Positions 59,910 to 64,000 of a stretch of DNA of 64,000 nucleotides are shown one piece after another. Made by a program: the position numbers and the translations under genes. The notes under the pieces are model-generated. The model made no database searches. It saw only the letters and a list, made by a program, of their open reading frames with translations, and was not told the DNA's origin. How positions within the stretch are numbered: the first letter of the stretch is position 1; each line of letters opens with the position of its first letter. Source of the DNA: CAVQBP01 sp963782475 (GTDB lineage: Bacteria > Bacteroidota > Ignavibacteria > Ignavibacteriales > Ignavibacteriaceae); the NCBI GenBank assembly GCA_963782475.1, contig CAWAJW010000012.1:1772181-1836180 (forward strand), given 5' to 3'.

Positions 59910-60107
59910 AATAAAAAAATTTCTACCGAATTCAGTACGGATTTAATATTAAAAAAAATAGTCTAAAGACTTTCTTTTGATATTTTATCACTAAATCCTG
60001 TTGACATATAAAACTCGATTAAAATTATTTTTTTAGTTTTTATATAAAAATCTTTTTAGATTTAAATTATAATTTAAAGGGATAATAATTTCAGGGAAGA
60101 TTTTATC

Positions 60108-61655
60108 ATGCCGCGATATAATTCAAGACTAAAACACATATATATTTTTATTTTAATAATATTATTGGCGCTTTTATTTCAAGCAGGAACATTTAATCCT
60201 TTGAAACGCAAAACGAATTTAAATAATGCAGCAATAGACTCACTAAGTACGGAAACTCAGGAATGCATTGATTGTCATATCAGTGTTACACCGGGAATCG
60301 TGAAAGATTGGGAAACAAGCAGGCATTCCCGGGTTATATTAAAGGATGCTCTTTTAAAACCTGTACTTCAAAAAAGGGTATCTGGCCAAAGTGTCCCCGG
60401 GAAATTTCATGATCATGTGGTTGGTTGTTATGAATGCCATTCGCAGAATACTGAAAAGCATAAAGATAGTTTTGAACATTTTGGATATACCATTAACGTA
60501 ATCGTAACACCGGCTGATTGTTCAACATGTCATCCGGCAGAGGTCTCGCAGTATAAAAATAGCAAGAAAGCAAATGCACATAATAATTTAATGAGCAATC
60601 CTGTTTATCACCTGCTGGTAAATACGATCAATAGTTCCCAAAACATCAGCAATGATAAAATTATATCGGAAAATCCCGGAGATATTACTTTAAATGAATC
60701 CTGTCTTGGATGTCATGGCAGTATTATAGAAGTAGTTGGTTCGGATACAATACAAAGCTCCGTCGGGGATGTTGTGGTTCCGAAACTTTCAAATTGGCCC
60801 AACCAGGGTGTTGGCCGTATAAACCCGGATTCTTCAAAAGGCAGTTGTACCGCGTGCCATACCCGTCATGCATTTTCTATTCAGATCGCTAGAGAACCTT
60901 ATACTTGTTCCCAATGTCACCTTGAACCGGATGTACCAGCGTGGGAAATTTACCGTGAAAGCAAACATGGAAATATTTTCTTCTCAAAAAAGAGTGAATG
61001 GAATTTTAACGAAGTACCTTGGATTGTTGGGAAAGATTTTCAAGCTCCTACATGTGCTTCTTGTCATAATTCATTGCTGGTTGCTCCTGACAATACTGTT
61101 CTAGCTGAGAGAACCCATGATTTTGGAGCCAGGCTTTGGGTAAGAATATTCGGATTAATTTATTCTCATCCTCAACCAAAATCTGGTAATACTAATATCA
61201 TTTTGAATAAAGATAATTTACCTTTACCAACAACTTTTAACGGTGAAATTGCTGAAAAATACCTTATCGATTCCGAAGAAATGGTAAAACGAAAAGATCT
61301 TATGGAATCTATATGCAAATCATGTCATAGCACCAGCTGGACTAAAAATCATTTTGATCATTTGGATTCTGTTATTGTACAAACTGATGGAATGACTAAA
61401 ACAGCAACGCAGCTTCTTGTTAATTCATGGGAAAAGGGGCTTGAAGATAAAACCAATCCGTTTGATGAAGAAATTGAAAAGATGTGGATTGAACAGTGGT
61501 TATTTTATGCAAATACCATGAGATATTCGGCTGCAATGACAGGAGCACCGGATTACCAGGCTTTTAAGCATGGCTGGTGGGATATGTCAAAGAATATAGA
61601 GCAAATGAAAAATGCAATCGAAATCAAAACATTGCTTAAAGATAATAAGAAATGA
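60108..61655 (+). CDS. Octaheme cytochrome c, hydroxylamine oxidoreductase-like
   Basis: A 515-residue exported protein: signal anchor (IYIFILIILLALLFQAGTF) and eight CxxCH heme-binding motifs in order: CIDCH, CYECH, CSTCH, CLGCH, CTACH, CSQCH, CASCH and CKSCH. Eight hemes in about 500 residues is the layout of HAO-like octaheme cytochromes, which oxidise or reduce hydroxylamine, nitrite or hydrazine. The region WARLWVRIFGLIYSHPQPKSG-like (see RLWVRIFGLIYSHPQP) follows heme seven. The catalytic tyrosine cross-link of true HAO could not be judged. No adjacent quinone or subunit gene. Confidence 0.75.
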   Translation: MPRYNSRLKHIYIFILIILLALLFQAGTFNPLKRKTNLNNAAIDSLSTETQECIDCHISVTPGIVKDWETSRHSRVILKDALLKPVLQKRVSGQSVPGKFHDHVVGCYECHSQNTEKHKDSFEHFGYTINVIVTPADCSTCHPAEVSQYKNSKKANAHNNLMSNPVYHLLVNTINSSQNISNDKIISENPGDITLNESCLGCHGSIIEVVGSDTIQSSVGDVVVPKLSNWPNQGVGRINPDSSKGSCTACHTRHAFSIQIAREPYTCSQCHLEPDVPAWEIYRESKHGNIFFSKKSEWNFNEVPWIVGKDFQAPTCASCHNSLLVAPDNTVLAERTHDFGARLWVRIFGLIYSHPQPKSGNTNIILNKDNLPLPTTFNGEIAEKYLIDSEEMVKRKDLMESICKSCHSTSWTKNHFDHLDSVIVQTDGMTKTATQLLVNSWEKGLEDKTNPFDEEIEKMWIEQWLFYANTMRYSAAMTGAPDYQAFKHGWWDMSKNIEQMKNAIEIKTLLKDNKK

Positions 61656-61734
61656 TAAATTGAATGTTTAGATATCATGTCTTGTATCTATAAATAATAT
61701 TTTATGTCCTGGTATTTTAACAAAATCTAAATAA

Positions 61735-63081
61735 CTATTTAAGCAATAACATTTTTTTTGTTTCAGTATAATTACCGGCTTTTAGCTGATAGAAATACAC
61801 ACTACTTGGTAAGTTTGCTGCATTCCATGTAACTTCATAAATACCCGGAGGTTTTTCTTCGTTAATAATTGCTGCTACTTCTTTTCCAATTGAATCGTAA
61901 ACTTTAAGTGAGACAAATACGGTATTCGGGATCCGAAATACTATATTCGTTGTTGGATTAAATGGATTCGGATAATTCTGGCTCAGTGCAAAATTAATGG
62001 GGGACTTACGGGAATCGATAACATCTGTAAAATTAACTCCGACATTTAACTCCCCTAAATAACTAATATCTCCATTATAATTGAGTTGTTTTAATCTATA
62101 CCTGTAACTTTTATATAAAGGATTGACACTGTTATCAATGAAAGCATACCATTGAGTTTTGTAACTATTACCGGCACCTTCTACGAATCCTATATCTTCC
62201 CATGTTTCATTATTTTGAGGAGCTCTTTCAATTTCAAATCCGAAGTTATCCAGTTCCAATGTTGTTTCCCATGCAAGTATTACGCTGTCTTTGCTGGTTA
62301 CGGAATAAAATTTTTCAAGTCTTACTAAAGTGATATTATCAAGCAAAACTTTTAAAGTATCATAAAAAAGGTTTGCCATTTTAGTAAAGCCGCTTTGATT
62401 TGGATGAAAAGAATCGAACATATCACCGTCGCTGTATGGTTTAGTAGTATCAATTCTATAAATAAAACCTGCATCATTTTCCATATCAACAATTTTTATT
62501 TTATCTCTTTTTTTTATCCTTTCCTCATATAGCTTTTGAATGTTGTTATTATAAGAAGTGCATATAGAACTATTAGGTACTTCATTTATAATTTTTGCAA
62601 GTATCACCCAAATTTGAGTATTGGTTGAATCTTCATAATCATCTATATAATTCAACAAATCTTCTAAATGGTTTGTTGAAGTATCCGCATCATTTGTACC
62701 GATATGAAGCAGGATTATATCGGGAGAGTAATAATTGAAATACGGTCCGTCTGTTATCATATTTCCATCACGATCATATCCTGTTTTAATTAAATTCAAA
62801 ATTTGCGCGGTTGTGTATCCTCCAAATCCTGCATTATTAGGATCAAATTTTGGTATAGCACCATACCCGGATGAATCACTTCCTATAAAATCAATCATAT
62901 ATCCTGATGACTGCAGCAGCAACCATAAAGACTGTCTATAAGCTGTAAGTAAGGGATCAGGCCGCGGATTGGCCGTAAAACTATCCCGTGTAATAGAATC
63001 GCCTAACGGAAGGATTCTAACCTGTTGTGCATTTATGGCAAAATGAAGCAGCATTGTTAAGATTAAGCCCTTTTTTATCAT
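61735..63081 (-). CDS. Secreted SGNH-hydrolase with type IX sorting domain
   Basis: A protein of about 448 residues starting at ATG 63081 (MIKKGLILTMLLHFAINAQQ), so exported; the upstream start adds a non-signal tail. SGNH catalytic blocks: ILPLGDSITRDS (block I), DIILLHIGTNDADTS (block III), and DMFDSFHPNQSGF (block V). The second half is a fibronectin-like beta domain, and the last 70 residues are a sorting domain (NYPNPFNPTTNIVF ... LPSSVYFYQLKAGNYTETKK). It would act on acetyl or acyl ester bonds in polysaccharide at the surface. Confidence 0.85.
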   Translation of the reverse strand: MIKKGLILTMLLHFAINAQQVRILPLGDSITRDSFTANPRPDPLLTAYRQSLWLLLQSSGYMIDFIGSDSSGYGAIPKFDPNNAGFGGYTTAQILNLIKTGYDRDGNMITDGPYFNYYSPDIILLHIGTNDADTSTNHLEDLLNYIDDYEDSTNTQIWVILAKIINEVPNSSICTSYNNNIQKLYEERIKKRDKIKIVDMENDAGFIYRIDTTKPYSDGDMFDSFHPNQSGFTKMANLFYDTLKVLLDNITLVRLEKFYSVTSKDSVILAWETTLELDNFGFEIERAPQNNETWEDIGFVEGAGNSYKTQWYAFIDNSVNPLYKSYRYRLKQLNYNGDISYLGELNVGVNFTDVIDSRKSPINFALSQNYPNPFNPTTNIVFRIPNTVFVSLKVYDSIGKEVAAIINEEKPPGIYEVTWNAANLPSSVYFYQLKAGNYTETKKMLLLK

Positions 63082-63422
63082 TTGATGAGTTCTTAAATAT
63101 TTTTCCCTGAAAACATTAGCCGACTTTAATAAATAAATTAACAATACAAATTTACTACCAAGATATTTCTATCTTATAAACTACTCTTTTTGATAATAAA
63201 TTAAGTCATTCTTTTATATGAATATATATATAAGATTTCTATCTTTATAGTTGGTACAAATTTTACTCTTTATAGCTCGATTAAACTATTAAAATTAATA
63301 ATATTTAAATAAATATTTATTTCTCTAAAATTCTTTATATTTTAAATAATTTATATGTAAAATTATTAGAATTTGTAGAGATTTGGTACAGCTTTTTAAA
63401 ATTTCTTTCTGTATTACTGAAA

Positions 63423-64000
63423 ATGAAAAACTCAATAATTCTAATATTATTAACCTTATTTACAGCTTTATTCATCAATAAATGCGCAGATGAGATAGTT
63501 GTTGAAGGGCCGCATAACCAGGGGAAATTGGTTATCGTTTCCGAACCTGCCGGAGCCCATATTTTTAATGGGGACAAACACCAACCGGGTAACTCCTGAT
63601 AGTATCTTAGGATTAGAGAGCGGCGATTATCAAATTACTTTAAAAAAAGAAAGCTGCTTTGATACAACTTTTAAAGTAAAAGTCTTACTAGATTAACAAC
63701 TTCTATTGCTGCAAGGTTAGTAAAGAAAAAAGAATATGGTAATTTATTCCTGGAATCGGTTCCCGATGAAGCACAAATTTATTTAGCAGGAGTAAATACT
63801 AACAGAACTACTCCTGATATTATATCGGGATTGGAGACGGGAGTATATCAGGTAACTTCTTAAAAAAGATAATTTTATCGATTCTACATTTAGTGTTAAC
63901 AATCATTAAAGACACAACTATATCATTTTCCGTTCAATTTAGAAATAAAATAGCGTTTGGGGGAAAGGTAATTTATTGATTGAATCGATTCCGAATGGGG
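63423..64000 (+). pseudogene. PEGA-repeat lipoprotein, partial and frameshifted (runs off the window)
   Basis: From ATG 63423 a signal (ILILLTLFTALFINKCADE, lipobox-like INKC) leads to KLVIVSEPAGAHIF, a PEGA motif. A one-base shift near 63572 breaks it; the next frame continues MGTNTNRVTPDSILGLESGD and a second PEGA (NLFLESVPDEAQIYLAGVNT) with a further shift near 63690, and a third begins near 63970 (LLIESIPNG). PEGA domains are short beta repeats found in surface lipoproteins. At least three repeats in tandem. Both ends need the neighbouring sequence. Confidence 0.6.

Overview
The window is AT-rich DNA from an environmental bacterium of the FCB group, most likely Ignavibacteria or a close relative. 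Three predicted secreted proteins (25790-26836, 35597-36643, 61735-63081) end in a type IX secretion sorting domain of the NPFNPST kind, which is typical of Ignavibacteria and neighbours. The octaheme cytochrome, the SusC-free outer-membrane proteins and the porin fit that placement. No rRNA, no complete tRNA and no CRISPR array were seen.

Layout. 1-7400 is a compact plus-strand phage-type replication module: Sak4-like ATPase, probable ssDNA-binding protein, primase-helicase, Gp157-like protein, resolvase and a sliding-clamp-like protein. 7441-10412 is an integron-like cassette array: a leader with four CTATATGTAG-type palindromes, an attI-like GTTAGG junction, then cassettes separated by about 230-bp attC sites. 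10549-15394 holds accessory genes: a DUF6650-like gene, an EcoRI-family methylase with a broken DUF262-HNH nuclease, and secreted or unknown proteins. It ends at a tRNA 3'-end-like attachment remnant (15577-15619). 15952-19126 is a second phage or mobile-element module on the minus strand (P-loop ATPase, ArdC-N-like and SymE-like proteins), followed by a 900-bp noncoding block with three copies of a large hairpin.

20137-48010 is a mosaic. It has at least eleven copies or fragments of one multi-hairpin repeat, all in the same orientation. Four further leader copies, all on the minus strand, head short cassette arrays, and several arrays end in a half attC next to a hairpin repeat. Also present are a duplicated 1272-bp cassette, one IS4-type insertion sequence, and host-type genes (ABC permease, prolyl oligopeptidase, Crp/Fnr regulator). 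No integron integrase is visible, so the arrays look like CALINs (attC clusters without an integrase), but with attI-like leaders.

48089-53929 carries two regulated operons: TetR - FmdE-like - TauE/SafE - porin - FmdE-like, with palindromic operators in front of both transcription units, and ArsR - two thioredoxin-like proteins - CcdA. 55061-63081 is more ordinary chromosome: RRM protein, a large conserved unknown, zinc ribbon - LemA - M48 protease, octaheme cytochrome and an SGNH hydrolase. The window ends inside a PEGA lipoprotein gene.

Caution: about fifteen genes are broken by single one-base (or few-base) shifts, often in homopolymers. Either the consensus contains indel errors or these loci are decaying. 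Where two reading frames clearly belong to one protein I report one frameshifted gene.
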